In this document: positions 1 to 8,944 of the stretch, in pieces | How the letters are laid out: the number at the start of each line of letters is the position of its first letter | How positions within the stretch are numbered: position 1 is the stretch's first letter | Source of the DNA: Rhizobium sp. | Lineage (GTDB): Bacteria; Pseudomonadota; Alphaproteobacteria; Rhizobiales; Rhizobiaceae | Assembly: GCA_002796995.1 (NCBI GenBank) | Contig: PEKW01000006.1 | Location: 558,627 to 622,626 of the forward strand | Reading direction: 5' to 3' | Length of the DNA stretch: 64,000 nucleotides | Translations under genes and position numbers: made by a program | The notes under the pieces: model-generated | The model's input: the letters and a program-made list of their open reading frames with translations, nothing else | What the model was told of the DNA's origin: nothing | Databases searched by the model: none

Positions 1-157
1 TCTCGGCCAGCGAAGCCGAAACGATCTGGATGTCGAGGATCGACATGAACATGCCGAAGACCATCGCGAAGAAGGCTATGACGCGCTTCGGATCCATGCG
101 CTCGTCGGCAACGGGCAGCGCCACGGCACCTGCCCCTGTCGTTCCCGCTGCCGCCAT
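1..157 (-). CDS. DHA2-type MFS drug efflux transporter (EmrB-like), N-terminal fragment cut by window edge
   Basis: Reverse strand from ATG at 157 reads MAAAGTTGAGAVALPVADERMDPKRVIAFFAMVFGMFMSILDIQIVSASLAE, a typical DHA2 MFS N-terminus (MxILDxQIVxAS); directly downstream of an HlyD/EmrA gene. Confidence 0.8.
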   Translation of the reverse strand, partial: MAAAGTTGAGAVALPVADERMDPKRVIAFFAMVFGMFMSILDIQIVSASLAE

Positions 158-181
158 TGTCCCGGTCTCCTGCGGTCCGCT

Positions 182-1393
182 TTACTTGGCCGCCAGCGCG
201 GCGCCTTCGGGCGCCGTGCGCGTGTCGACATCGACCACGACGCTCAAGCCGGCGCGCAGATGGCCCGAATCGAGCACGTCCCGCGGGATCTCGATGCGAA
301 CGGGAACACGCTGCACGACCTTGGTGAAGTTGCCGGTGGCGTTTTCCGCCGGCAGCATGGAGAAGACCGCGCCCGAAGCCGGGGCGATCGACGTCACCGT
401 GCCTTCGATCGCCTGGTCGCCATAGGCGTCGACATGGATCGCGACCTTGGAGCCGGGAACCAGTTCGGCAATCTGCGTTTCCTTGAAATTGGCCTCGACA
501 TAGAGGTCCTGAACGGGAACCAGGGCGGCAAGGCGCTTGCCGGCCGAGACGAGGTCGCCCGTCTGGACCGAAAGATTGCCGACGATGCCGTCATAGGGAG
601 CCTTCAGCACGGTAAAGGCGAGATCGCGCTCGGCCTTTTCCAGTGACAGCTCGGCCGAGCGCATGCCGGCATCGGCTTCGGCGCGCTGCGCCTTGAGCAC
701 GGAGACGCTGGCTTCGGCAGCGGCGATATTGGCATCGGCGGCAGCCAGGCTCGCCTTCGCCTGCTCGAGCTGGGTTTTGGCGCTGTCGAGATCGGCGGTC
801 GAAACCACCTTCTGCTCCTGCAGGCCGCTGACGCGCTTGAGCGAGAGCTCGGCAAGGCTGAGCGTCGCCTGGGCCGACTGCTTCTGCGCCACGGCCTGGG
901 CCAGCGAGGCGTCGCCGCCCTTGATCTGCGCGTCGATCCGCGCCAGCGTCAGGCGCTGCACGGCGATCTGCGCCTGGGCCTGCTCGGCCGCGATCCGGTA
1001 GTCGCCGTCGTCCAGCGTCACCAAAGGATCGCCAGCCTTGACGCGCTGGTTGCTCGTCACGTCGACCGCCTTCACATAGCCCGAAACCTTGGGCGAGATG
1101 ATCGCGATGTCGCCCTCGATATAGGCGTCCTCGGTCGAGACCATGAAGCGCCCCTCGGTCCACCAGCCGTAACCGTACCAGGCGGCACCAGCGAACAGCG
1201 CAGCCAGGATCACCGGCAGCACCATGTTGCGGCGCTTCTTCGGCGCGACCGGCTCTGCGGCGGCGGCCGGGGCAGCCTGCTGTTCCGCGGTCACGCCGGG
1301 GCGTGCCTCGAGCATTGTGGCGTCGGTGTCGGCGGGCTGCGCATCGGCGGCATTGACGGAGCGGACGGCACTCGTCCTCTGGGATCCTGACAT
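182..1393 (-). CDS. HlyD/EmrA-family membrane fusion protein of efflux pump
   Basis: Single N-terminal TM then GWWTEGRFMVSTEDAYIEGDIAIISPKVSGYV...VTLDDGDY...LKAPYDGIVGNLSVQTGDLVSAG, typical EmrA. ORF opens at 1477, but ATG at 1393 (MSGSQRTSAV) is preferred because the longer version runs through an operator-like palindrome. Confidence 0.9.
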   Translation of the reverse strand: MSGSQRTSAVRSVNAADAQPADTDATMLEARPGVTAEQQAAPAAAAEPVAPKKRRNMVLPVILAALFAGAAWYGYGWWTEGRFMVSTEDAYIEGDIAIISPKVSGYVKAVDVTSNQRVKAGDPLVTLDDGDYRIAAEQAQAQIAVQRLTLARIDAQIKGGDASLAQAVAQKQSAQATLSLAELSLKRVSGLQEQKVVSTADLDSAKTQLEQAKASLAAADANIAAAEASVSVLKAQRAEADAGMRSAELSLEKAERDLAFTVLKAPYDGIVGNLSVQTGDLVSAGKRLAALVPVQDLYVEANFKETQIAELVPGSKVAIHVDAYGDQAIEGTVTSIAPASGAVFSMLPAENATGNFTKVVQRVPVRIEIPRDVLDSGHLRAGLSVVVDVDTRTAPEGAALAAK

Positions 1394-1422
1394 GATCAAA
1401 CCATTCGCTGGCAAAAAAGGAA

Positions 1423-1447
1423 ATCGAACTGAACCGTTCGGTTCGAT
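1423..1447. promoter_or_regulatory. Near-perfect palindrome, putative TetR operator in the efflux/TetR divergent region
   Basis: ATCGAACtGAACCGTTCgGTTCGAT, dyad centred at ~1435, between divergent emrA-like (start 1393) and tetR-like (start 1537). Confidence 0.65.
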
Positions 1448-1536
1448 TGACATAGAGGCTTTTCTATCACATATCAAGAGGCAGAAAGTCAGTACGTTTC
1501 CTATCTGACGGGATGCAGTTAATTTTCGGATAGTCC

Positions 1537-2238
1537 ATGACCCGCAAGCCTAAAAAGGTCGAGGAGATCGCCGCGACCGACTTCCCCTACCCTGTCGTTC
1601 CCAACCGTTTTCCGGCCGGTGCGGACCCGGTCAAGCGCGGCCAGATTCTCGACGGCGCCAAGCAAGTCTTCATGAAGATGGGCTTCGACGCGGCCAGCAT
1701 GAACGACGTGACCCGCGAGGCCGGGGTCTCGAAGGGCACGATCTACGTCTACTTCCAGAGCAAGGAAGACCTTTTCGCCGCCCTGATCGAACGGGAAAAG
1801 GGCCGCTTCACCGAAGCGTTGCGCGACATCCTCGCCGAAAGCAAGGATGCCGAACAAGGCCTGCGCCGCTTTGCCACCGTCTTCATCAACCAGATCGTTT
1901 CCACCGACATGATCCCGGCGATGCGCACCGTGCTCGGCGTCGTCGACCGCATGCCCGGGCTCTGTCATCGCTTCCTGTCAAATGCGCCTGCCAACGCCCG
2001 CAGCGTGCTTGAGGACTTCATCCGCCGGCAGATCGACGAAGGCGCGCTGAAGACCGAGGATCCGGATCTCGCCGCCCGCCAATTCATCGACCTGTCCACC
2101 GGCACCTATTTCAAGCAGCGCCTGTTCGGCGAGATGCGGCGCGATCCGACGCGCGAGGAGGTCGAGCGTGTGGTCGAAAGCGCCGTGCGCGTCTTCCTGT
2201 GTGCCTACGGGACGCAATCCTGCTCCAAGCCCGGCTAA
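1537..2238 (+). CDS. TetR/AcrR family transcriptional regulator
   Basis: N-terminal HTH: GQILDGAKQVFMKMGFDAASMNDVTREAGVSKGTIYVYFQSKEDLFAALIE. Confidence 0.92.
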   Translation: MTRKPKKVEEIAATDFPYPVVPNRFPAGADPVKRGQILDGAKQVFMKMGFDAASMNDVTREAGVSKGTIYVYFQSKEDLFAALIEREKGRFTEALRDILAESKDAEQGLRRFATVFINQIVSTDMIPAMRTVLGVVDRMPGLCHRFLSNAPANARSVLEDFIRRQIDEGALKTEDPDLAARQFIDLSTGTYFKQRLFGEMRRDPTREEVERVVESAVRVFLCAYGTQSCSKPG

Positions 2239-2344
2239 GCCGGCCGGACAATCTTTTTGACCCGCTCTTTGCTCCGGCCCTTGCCCTTGCGAGGGCCTTG
2301 CTCCATTTGTTGCAGCGACCGCCAATGCAAACCGGAAAGAGCTC

Positions 2345-3103
2345 ATGCAGGAAATTGTCCTCCTCCTTCAGGATCCCGCCGCCTGGATCGCGCTCGTCAC
2401 CCTCGTGGTGATGGAAGTCGTCCTCGGCATCGACAACCTCGTCTTCATCTCCATCCTGACCAACAAGCTCCCGGCGGAACAGCGTGAGAGGGCACGGCGC
2501 ATCGGCATCGGCCTTGCGCTTGTCATGCGCCTCGCCCTGCTCGGCACCGTCGCCTATATCGTCAAGCTGACCACGCCGCTGTTCGAAGCCTTCGGCCACG
2601 GCTTCTCGTGGAAGGACCTGATCCTGATCGCCGGCGGTCTGTTCCTCGTCTGGAAGGCGACCAAGGAAATCCACCACAGCGTCGATCCGGTCGACCATGA
2701 CGAGGATTTCATCGCCTCCTCGAAGTCGGGCACGATGACCGCCGCCATCGGCCAGATCCTGCTGCTCGACCTGGTCTTTTCGGTCGACAGCATCATCACC
2801 GCCGTCGGCATGACCGACCATCTGCCGATCATGATCGCCGCCGTGGTCATCGCGGTCGCCGTCATGCTCGTCGCAGCGACCCCGCTTGCCAACTTCATCG
2901 AGAAGAATCCGACGATCGTCATGCTGGCGCTCGGCTTCCTGCTGATGATCGGCATGACGCTCATCGCCGACGGCATGGGCTTCCATGTGCCGAAGGGCTA
3001 TGTCTATGCCGCCATGGCCTTCTCCGGCCTCGTCGAGGTGCTCAACATGTTCGCCCGGCGCAAACGTCAGGCGGACAAGGCATCGAAGACCAAGCTGCAC
3101 TGA
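2345..3103 (+). CDS. TerC family integral membrane protein
   Basis: [24 protein letters not shown]...[24 protein letters not shown], TerC signatures. Confidence 0.92.
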   Translation: MQEIVLLLQDPAAWIALVTLVVMEVVLGIDNLVFISILTNKLPAEQRERARRIGIGLALVMRLALLGTVAYIVKLTTPLFEAFGHGFSWKDLILIAGGLFLVWKATKEIHHSVDPVDHDEDFIASSKSGTMTAAIGQILLLDLVFSVDSIITAVGMTDHLPIMIAAVVIAVAVMLVAATPLANFIEKNPTIVMLALGFLLMIGMTLIADGMGFHVPKGYVYAAMAFSGLVEVLNMFARRKRQADKASKTKLH

Positions 3104-3139
3104 CAGGCGACCTTCGCCGAGGAGCAGACCATCGGACAG

Positions 3140-3172
3140 GCCCGCGACCGCGTCGCGGGCCGCCTTTATTTC
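3140..3172 (+). terminator. Rho-independent terminator downstream of terC-like gene
   Basis: GCCCGCGAC-cgc-GTCGCGGGC followed by T-rich cgcctttatttc. Confidence 0.65.
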
Positions 3173-3272
3173 TCCGGCAGGTCGACGGCGAGGAACAAAG
3201 GTTTCCAGCCGGCATTGTTAGTCCGATCGCCTGCCCTCCACAGCCCCCTCGACACAACTTATCCGGAGTCCC

Positions 3273-5048
3273 ATGACCACCGAGCAAATCCTTGCCTTCG
3301 CTGTCATAGGCGCGATGATGGCCGCCTTTCTCTGGGACCGTCTGCGCTATGACGTGGTTGCCTGCGTCACCCTGATCGTCGCCGTCGCCCTCGGTCTGGT
3401 TCCCGCCGCAGAGGCCTTCTCCGGGTTCAGCGACGACATCGTCATCATCGTCGGCAGCGCCCTTGTGGTCAGCGCCGGCGTTGCGCGGTCCGGTATCGTC
3501 GACCTAGCCATCAAGAAATTCTTCCCCTCGCTCACCTCGATCCGCGGCCAGATGCTGCTTCTGGTCGTGACGGTCACGATCCTTTCGGCCTTCATCAAGA
3601 ACATTGGCGCACTGGCGATCATGATGCCGGTCGCCTTCCAGTTTGCCCGACGCTCCGGCACGCCGGTCTCCGCTTTTTTGATGCCGATGGCCTTTGGCGC
3701 CCTGCTCGGCGGCCTGATGACGCAGATCGGCACCTCGCCGAACATCGTCGTGTCGCGCCTGCGCGCCGAGATTACCGGCGAAGCCTTCACCATGTTCGAC
3801 TTCACTCCGGTCGGCGCGACGCTCGCGCTGGCCGGCACCATCTTCCTGATGTTCTTCTACTGGCTGGTGCCGCGGCGCGAAAACCAGACCCCTTCGGTTC
3901 AGGAAGCGCTGGAAAGTTCGACCTTCTCCACCGAGGCGACCGTCGGCAAGCAGTCGCCCTTCCTCGGCAAGTCTCTCAACCAGCTTCTGGCGATCGCGCC
4001 CGGCGAAGTCATCGCCACGGCGATCCTGCGCGGCCACACCCGCATCTCGCCGTTCCCCGACATCGTGCTGAAGGAAAACGACACGGTCCTGCTGGAGGGC
4101 GCATCCGAGCCGCTGGACCGGATCGTCTCGCAGGCCAAGCTGTCCCTGTCCGGCAAGCCGATCGGAAAAAGCGAGACGAAGGCCAGCGGCGAGATCGCCG
4201 CGATCGAGGCGGTCATCAGCCGCGACTCCGCCCTCATCGGCCTGTCCGCCCGCGAGCTGTCGCTCTACAATACCTACGGCGTCAATCTTCTCGCCGTCAG
4301 CCGCAAGGGCAAGCGCATCCGCGAACGTCTGGGCGAGCTGACGCTCCGTTCCGGCGACGTCGTGGTGCTGCAGGGCCAGCGGCAGGCCCTGCCGGGCCTG
4401 CTGCTCGAACTCGGCTGCCTGCCGCTGGCCGAACGCGAGATCCTGCTCGGCACCAGCCGCAGCGCTATCGTGCCGCTGGGCATCCTGGTCGCTGCGATGG
4501 GCGCCACAGCCCTCGGCTTTGCGCCGGTGCCCATCGCCTTCTTCGCCGCGGCTCTTGCCATGGTCATCTTCAAGGTCATCCCGCTCAGCGAGATCTACCG
4601 TGCGGTGGATGGGCCGATCCTCGTCATGCTGGCCGCCCTGATCCCGGTCAGTGACACGCTGCGCACCACAGGCGCAAGCGAGGTGATCGCCGGCTGGCTC
4701 GGCACGGCGGCGGACGGGCTGCCCGCCTATGGCGCGCTGACCCTGATCCTCGTCACGGCCATGGCGGTCACCCCGTTCCTCAACAATGCCGCCACCGTGC
4801 TGGTCATGGCACCGATCGCCGCCAGCTTCGCCGCCGGCCTCGGCTACAAGCCGGACGCCTTCCTGATGGCGGTTGCCATCGGCGCCGGCTCGGACTTCCT
4901 CACCCCGATCGGTCACCAGTGCAACACGCTGGTGATGGGTCCCGGCGGCTATCGCTTCAGCGACTATCCGCGCCTCGGCCTGCCGCTATCGATCATCATC
5001 GTCGTGGTCTCGATTCCGATGCTGCTGCTGGTCTGGCCCGTTCAGTAG
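3273..5048 (+). CDS. SLC13-family permease with central TrkA-C (RCK_C) domains
   Basis: Multi-TM protein with IKNIGALAIMMPVAFQFARRSGTPVSAFLMPMAFGALLGGLMTQIGTSPNIVVSRLR, two TrkA_C-like segments, and a C-terminal TM half with NNAATVLVMAPIA. Confidence 0.9.
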   Translation: MTTEQILAFAVIGAMMAAFLWDRLRYDVVACVTLIVAVALGLVPAAEAFSGFSDDIVIIVGSALVVSAGVARSGIVDLAIKKFFPSLTSIRGQMLLLVVTVTILSAFIKNIGALAIMMPVAFQFARRSGTPVSAFLMPMAFGALLGGLMTQIGTSPNIVVSRLRAEITGEAFTMFDFTPVGATLALAGTIFLMFFYWLVPRRENQTPSVQEALESSTFSTEATVGKQSPFLGKSLNQLLAIAPGEVIATAILRGHTRISPFPDIVLKENDTVLLEGASEPLDRIVSQAKLSLSGKPIGKSETKASGEIAAIEAVISRDSALIGLSARELSLYNTYGVNLLAVSRKGKRIRERLGELTLRSGDVVVLQGQRQALPGLLLELGCLPLAEREILLGTSRSAIVPLGILVAAMGATALGFAPVPIAFFAAALAMVIFKVIPLSEIYRAVDGPILVMLAALIPVSDTLRTTGASEVIAGWLGTAADGLPAYGALTLILVTAMAVTPFLNNAATVLVMAPIAASFAAGLGYKPDAFLMAVAIGAGSDFLTPIGHQCNTLVMGPGGYRFSDYPRLGLPLSIIIVVVSIPMLLLVWPVQ

Positions 5049-5076
5049 GAAGTTGCTGAGCCTCGACACAAGGACA

Positions 5077-5107
5077 GGCCCGGTCAAGAACCGGGCCTTC
5101 TTTCGTT
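5077..5107 (+). terminator. Rho-independent terminator of SLC13 permease
   Basis: GGCCCGGT-caaga-ACCGGGCC followed by ttctttcgtt. Confidence 0.7.
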
Positions 5108-5145
5108 ACGGTAATCGGATCGTTCTTCCCCGGGCACAAATAGGA

Positions 5146-5174
5146 AAAGCCTGCATCGGCGGGATGCAGGCTTT
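5146..5174. terminator. Second strong hairpin, possible bidirectional terminator or structured RNA
   Basis: AAAGCCTGCATC-ggcgg-GATGCAGGCTTT, 12-bp perfect stem. Confidence 0.5.
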
Positions 5175-5583
5175 CCTGGGGGCGGGGGACTAGGAACGAG
5201 CGCGGGCCGAACGGGTAAGGGGCTCGTCTGCCGTTTCGTTGGCTACGGAGAGAAACCGGAAAAATCTCCGTATTCCCCATTTCCCGTCGCGTCCGGTTGG
5301 CACGGCCTGCGCTCTGGTCTAAAAACGCCTCCGGCCGTCTTTGGTTCCCGGGCTCCGCGCTTTTTCTTCGAACTTGCGTTGGAGCAAGGCTGCCATGCCG
5401 GGCGCGCCAGCAGTTTTCCTTGACGCCTGCGGCTGAATATGGCCTAAGGCCAGCCGACGGAATTGATGGCATGGGCGTGTTTATAAGGCCTTTTCTCGTC
5501 TTTCCGACCGATTGTTTTCCATTTTTTCGCTGATCCTGCGGCCACCGCTCGATCACCCCGCACGTCACTACGAGCAAGATTCC

Positions 5584-7041
5584 ATGAGCACTTCCGGCGT
5601 CCGCGTCCGCATCGCACCCTCCCCGACCGGCGAGCCCCATGTCGGCACCGCCTATATCGCGCTGTTCAATTACCTCTTCGCCAAGAAACATGGCGGCGAG
5701 TTCATTCTGCGCATCGAGGACACCGATGCGACGCGCTCCACGGCCGAGTTCGAGCAGAAGGTTCTGGATGCGCTGAAATGGACCGGACTCACCTGGTCGG
5801 AAGGCCCCGATGTCGGCGGCCCCTACGGCCCCTACCGCCAGTCCGAGCGCAAGGACATCTACCGGCCCTTCGTCGAGCAGATGGTGCGCGACGGCCATGC
5901 CTTCCGCTGCTTCTGCACGCCCGAGCGCCTGGAAATGATGCGCGACGCCCAGCGCGCCAAGGGCCTGCCCCCGGGCTATGACGGCCACTGCCTCAACCTC
6001 AAGGCCGAGGAAGTCATCGAGCGCATGGAATCCGGCGAACCGTCGGTCGTGCGCCTGAAGGTCCCGACCGAAGGCTCGTGCGATTTCCACGACGGCGTCT
6101 ATGGCGACGTGTCCATTCCGTGGGAAAGCGTGGACATGCAGGTTCTGCTCAAGGCCGACGGCATGCCGACCTATCACATGGCCAATGTCGTCGACGACCA
6201 TCTGATGAAGATCACCCACGTCGCGCGCGGCGAGGAGTGGCTGGCCTCGGTGCCGAAGCACATCCTGATCTACAAATATCTCGGCCTCGAGCCGCCGAAG
6301 TTCATGCACCTGTCGCTGATGCGCAATGCCGACAAGTCCAAGCTGTCGAAGCGCAAGAACCCGACCTCGATCTCCTACTACTCGGCCCTCGGCTACCTGC
6401 CGGAAGCCCTGATGAACTTCCTCGGCCTGTTCTTCATCCAGATTGCCGAAGGCGAGGAACTGCTGACCATGGACGAGCTGGCGGAGAAGTTCGACCCCGA
6501 GCACCTCAACAAGGCCGGCGCGATCTTCGACGTGCAGAAGCTCGACTGGCTGAACGGCCGCTGGATCCGCGAAAAACTGTCGTCCGACGACTTCCTCGCC
6601 CGCGTCTTCGGCTGGGCCTCGGAAAACGATCGGCTGACGGAAGGCCTGAAGCTGGCCCAGAGCCGCATTTCCAAGCTCGGCGAACTGCCGCAGCTTTCCG
6701 GCTTCCTGCTCGCCAGCGACGTCGGCCTGACCCCCGCCTCGTTTGCCGGTCTCAAGACCTCGCCGGCCGAAACGCTGGAAATCGTCAACACGGTGGCCTT
6801 TGATCTCGAGAAGATCCTCGAGTGGAATGTCGAAACGATCGAGCAGGAACTGCGCGACATCGCCGACCGCCTCGGCAAGAAGCTGCGCGTGGTAACCCCG
6901 CCGCTCTTCGTCGCCGTGTCCGGCTCCGCGCGCTCGCTGCCGCTGTTCGATTCCATGGCGTTGCTCGGCCGCTCGGTCGTGCGCCAGCGCCTGAAGGTTG
7001 CAAGCCAGGTGCTGACGTCCATGGTCGGCAGCGAAAAATGA
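5584..7041 (+). CDS. gltX: Glutamyl-tRNA synthetase
   Basis: VRIAPSPTGEPHVGTAYIALFNYLFAKKHGGEFILRIEDTDATRS and KLSKRKNPTS motifs; ATG at 5584 preferred over the longer ORF start. Confidence 0.95.
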   Translation: MSTSGVRVRIAPSPTGEPHVGTAYIALFNYLFAKKHGGEFILRIEDTDATRSTAEFEQKVLDALKWTGLTWSEGPDVGGPYGPYRQSERKDIYRPFVEQMVRDGHAFRCFCTPERLEMMRDAQRAKGLPPGYDGHCLNLKAEEVIERMESGEPSVVRLKVPTEGSCDFHDGVYGDVSIPWESVDMQVLLKADGMPTYHMANVVDDHLMKITHVARGEEWLASVPKHILIYKYLGLEPPKFMHLSLMRNADKSKLSKRKNPTSISYYSALGYLPEALMNFLGLFFIQIAEGEELLTMDELAEKFDPEHLNKAGAIFDVQKLDWLNGRWIREKLSSDDFLARVFGWASENDRLTEGLKLAQSRISKLGELPQLSGFLLASDVGLTPASFAGLKTSPAETLEIVNTVAFDLEKILEWNVETIEQELRDIADRLGKKLRVVTPPLFVAVSGSARSLPLFDSMALLGRSVVRQRLKVASQVLTSMVGSEK

Positions 7042-7310
7042 AAATGCTCAGCTATGAGCTCAGCATTGCATCAGACGCCGCGTACGAAAGGCTCGTCGCT
7101 GAGTTGGTATTCAGCGATGGGTCAATAGTTGTTGTGAGCCAGGAGCGCGATATCGAAAACTTTGAGATAGGTTTTCAGTCTCCTCAAAGAGACAGTGCCG
7201 ACTTGACCGACGGGCCTACGCTGGTCGACCTCGAAGTATTCCTGGGAGCAATCGCGGAAGCAAAAACACGGCTGCAATTGTTGGACATTCCTTCTGCACC
7301 AACACATTAA
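7038..7310 (+). CDS. Hypothetical 90-aa protein, start overlapping the gltX stop
   Basis: ATGA overlap with gltX stop; MKMLSYELSIASDAAYERLVAELVFSDGSIVVVSQERDIENFEIGFQSPQ...; visibly lower GC than the flanking genes. Confidence 0.6.
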   Translation: MKMLSYELSIASDAAYERLVAELVFSDGSIVVVSQERDIENFEIGFQSPQRDSADLTDGPTLVDLEVFLGAIAEAKTRLQLLDIPSAPTH

Positions 7311-7362
7311 TACCAGCCGAGTATCGCCAGAACGCGAAACCCGCCTAAAAAAGCGAAACACG

Positions 7363-8862
7363 ATGACCGAACAGAAGACCGCAGCACCCGCCCTCTCCTC
7401 CGACGTGACCGAAGTCCGCGCCCAGAAGCTCGCCCTCCTGCGCCAGCAGGTCGGCGACGTCTATCCGGCGCACTTCCACCGCACCATCACCAATGCGGAG
7501 CTTGCCGAGAAATATGCCGACCTGGAGCTCGACACCGAATCCGGCGACATCGTCACCGTCGCCGGCCGTGTCTACTCGTCGCGCAATTCCGGCATGTTCA
7601 TGGACATCCATGACGCCTCGGGCAAGATCCAGATCTTCTCCCACAAGGACACGACCCCGGAGGAAGCCCGTGCGCTTCTGCCGATGATCGACCTCGGCGA
7701 CATTATCGGCGTGACCGGCGCGGTGCGCCGCACCAAGCGCGGCGAGCTGACGATCAATGCGCATGAGATCACCATGCTCACCAAATCGCTGCTGCCGATG
7801 CCGGAAAAGTATCACGGCCTCGCTGACATCGAGACGCGCTACCGCAAGCGTCATCTCGACCTGTTGACCAACGAGGAATCCAAGCTGCGCTTCCAGCAGC
7901 GCTCGAAGATCATCTCGGGCGTGCGCCGCTTCATGGAGAACGACGGCTTCATGGAAGTCGAGACGCCCATGCTGCAGACGATCTACGGCGGCGCCACCGC
8001 CGAGCCCTTCAAGACCCACCACAATACGCTGAAGATGGACATGTTCCTGCGCATCGCGCCGGAACTCTATCTCAAGCGCACGCTGGTTTCTGGCCTGTCG
8101 GACAAGGTCTTCGAGATCAACCGCAACTTCCGCAACGAAGGCGTCTCCACCCGGCACAATCCGGAATTCACCATGATGGAATGTTACTGGGCCTATGCCG
8201 ACTACGAGGACATCATGGACCTCGTCGAGCGCATGTTCTCGGAACTGGCAATGACCATCCACGGCACGACCGAAGTGCCCTACGGCGACAAGGCCCTGTC
8301 CTTCAAGGGTCCGTTCCGTCGCATCTCCATGCCCGGCGCCGTCAAGGAGAAGACCGGCATCGACTTCCTCGCCATCAAGACCGACGAGGAGGCGCGCGCC
8401 GCCGCCCGCCATGCCGGCTTCGAAGTCGAGAAGGATTCCACCTGGGGCGAATGCCTCGCCTTCGTCTTCGAGGAAACCGTCGAGGGCGACCTGATCCAGC
8501 CGGCCCACGTCATCCACTTCCCCAAGGACATCTCGCCCTTCGCCAAGGAAGTGCCGGGCGAGCCGCGCCTGGTCGAGCGCTTCGAGACCTATGTCAACGG
8601 GTGGGAACTCGGCAACGCATTCTCCGAACTCAACGATCCGGAAGAACAGCGCGCCCGGATGGTCGAACAACTGACGCAGGCCCACGCCCGCGGCGAAAAG
8701 GAAAAGGCCCTCGACGAGGACTTCCTCGACGCCATGGACCAGGGCATGCCGCCGGCCGGTGGCCTCGGCGTCGGCGTCGACCGCCTGATCATGGTGCTGA
8801 CCAATGCGCCGTCGATCCGCGACGTCATCCTCTTCCCGGCCCGCCGTCACAAGGGCGACTGA
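7363..8862 (+). CDS. lysS: Lysyl-tRNA synthetase, class II
   Basis: RYRKRHLDLL, FMEVETPMLQTIYGGATAEPF, FEINRNFRNEGVSTRHNPEFTMMECYWAYADYEDIM, GLGVGVDRLIMVLTN class II motifs. Confidence 0.95.
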   Translation: MTEQKTAAPALSSDVTEVRAQKLALLRQQVGDVYPAHFHRTITNAELAEKYADLELDTESGDIVTVAGRVYSSRNSGMFMDIHDASGKIQIFSHKDTTPEEARALLPMIDLGDIIGVTGAVRRTKRGELTINAHEITMLTKSLLPMPEKYHGLADIETRYRKRHLDLLTNEESKLRFQQRSKIISGVRRFMENDGFMEVETPMLQTIYGGATAEPFKTHHNTLKMDMFLRIAPELYLKRTLVSGLSDKVFEINRNFRNEGVSTRHNPEFTMMECYWAYADYEDIMDLVERMFSELAMTIHGTTEVPYGDKALSFKGPFRRISMPGAVKEKTGIDFLAIKTDEEARAAARHAGFEVEKDSTWGECLAFVFEETVEGDLIQPAHVIHFPKDISPFAKEVPGEPRLVERFETYVNGWELGNAFSELNDPEEQRARMVEQLTQAHARGEKEKALDEDFLDAMDQGMPPAGGLGVGVDRLIMVLTNAPSIRDVILFPARRHKGD

Positions 8863-8892
8863 GCCGGTCAGGACATCCGCTTAAATAGAGAA

Positions 8893-8926
8893 ATCCCGGT
8901 GCAGCCCCCTGCACCGGGATCTTTTC
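8893..8926 (+). terminator. Rho-independent terminator of lysS
   Basis: ATCCCGGTGCA-gccccc-TGCACCGGGAT then CTTTTCGTT. Confidence 0.8.
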
Positions 8927-8944
8927 GTTGTCGCTCGGTCTGCC

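Noticed and set aside
5180-5583. tRNA or rRNA gene upstream of gltX
   Set aside because: No cloverleaf, no GGTTCGAATCC-type T-arm and no rRNA-like sequence could be recognised.
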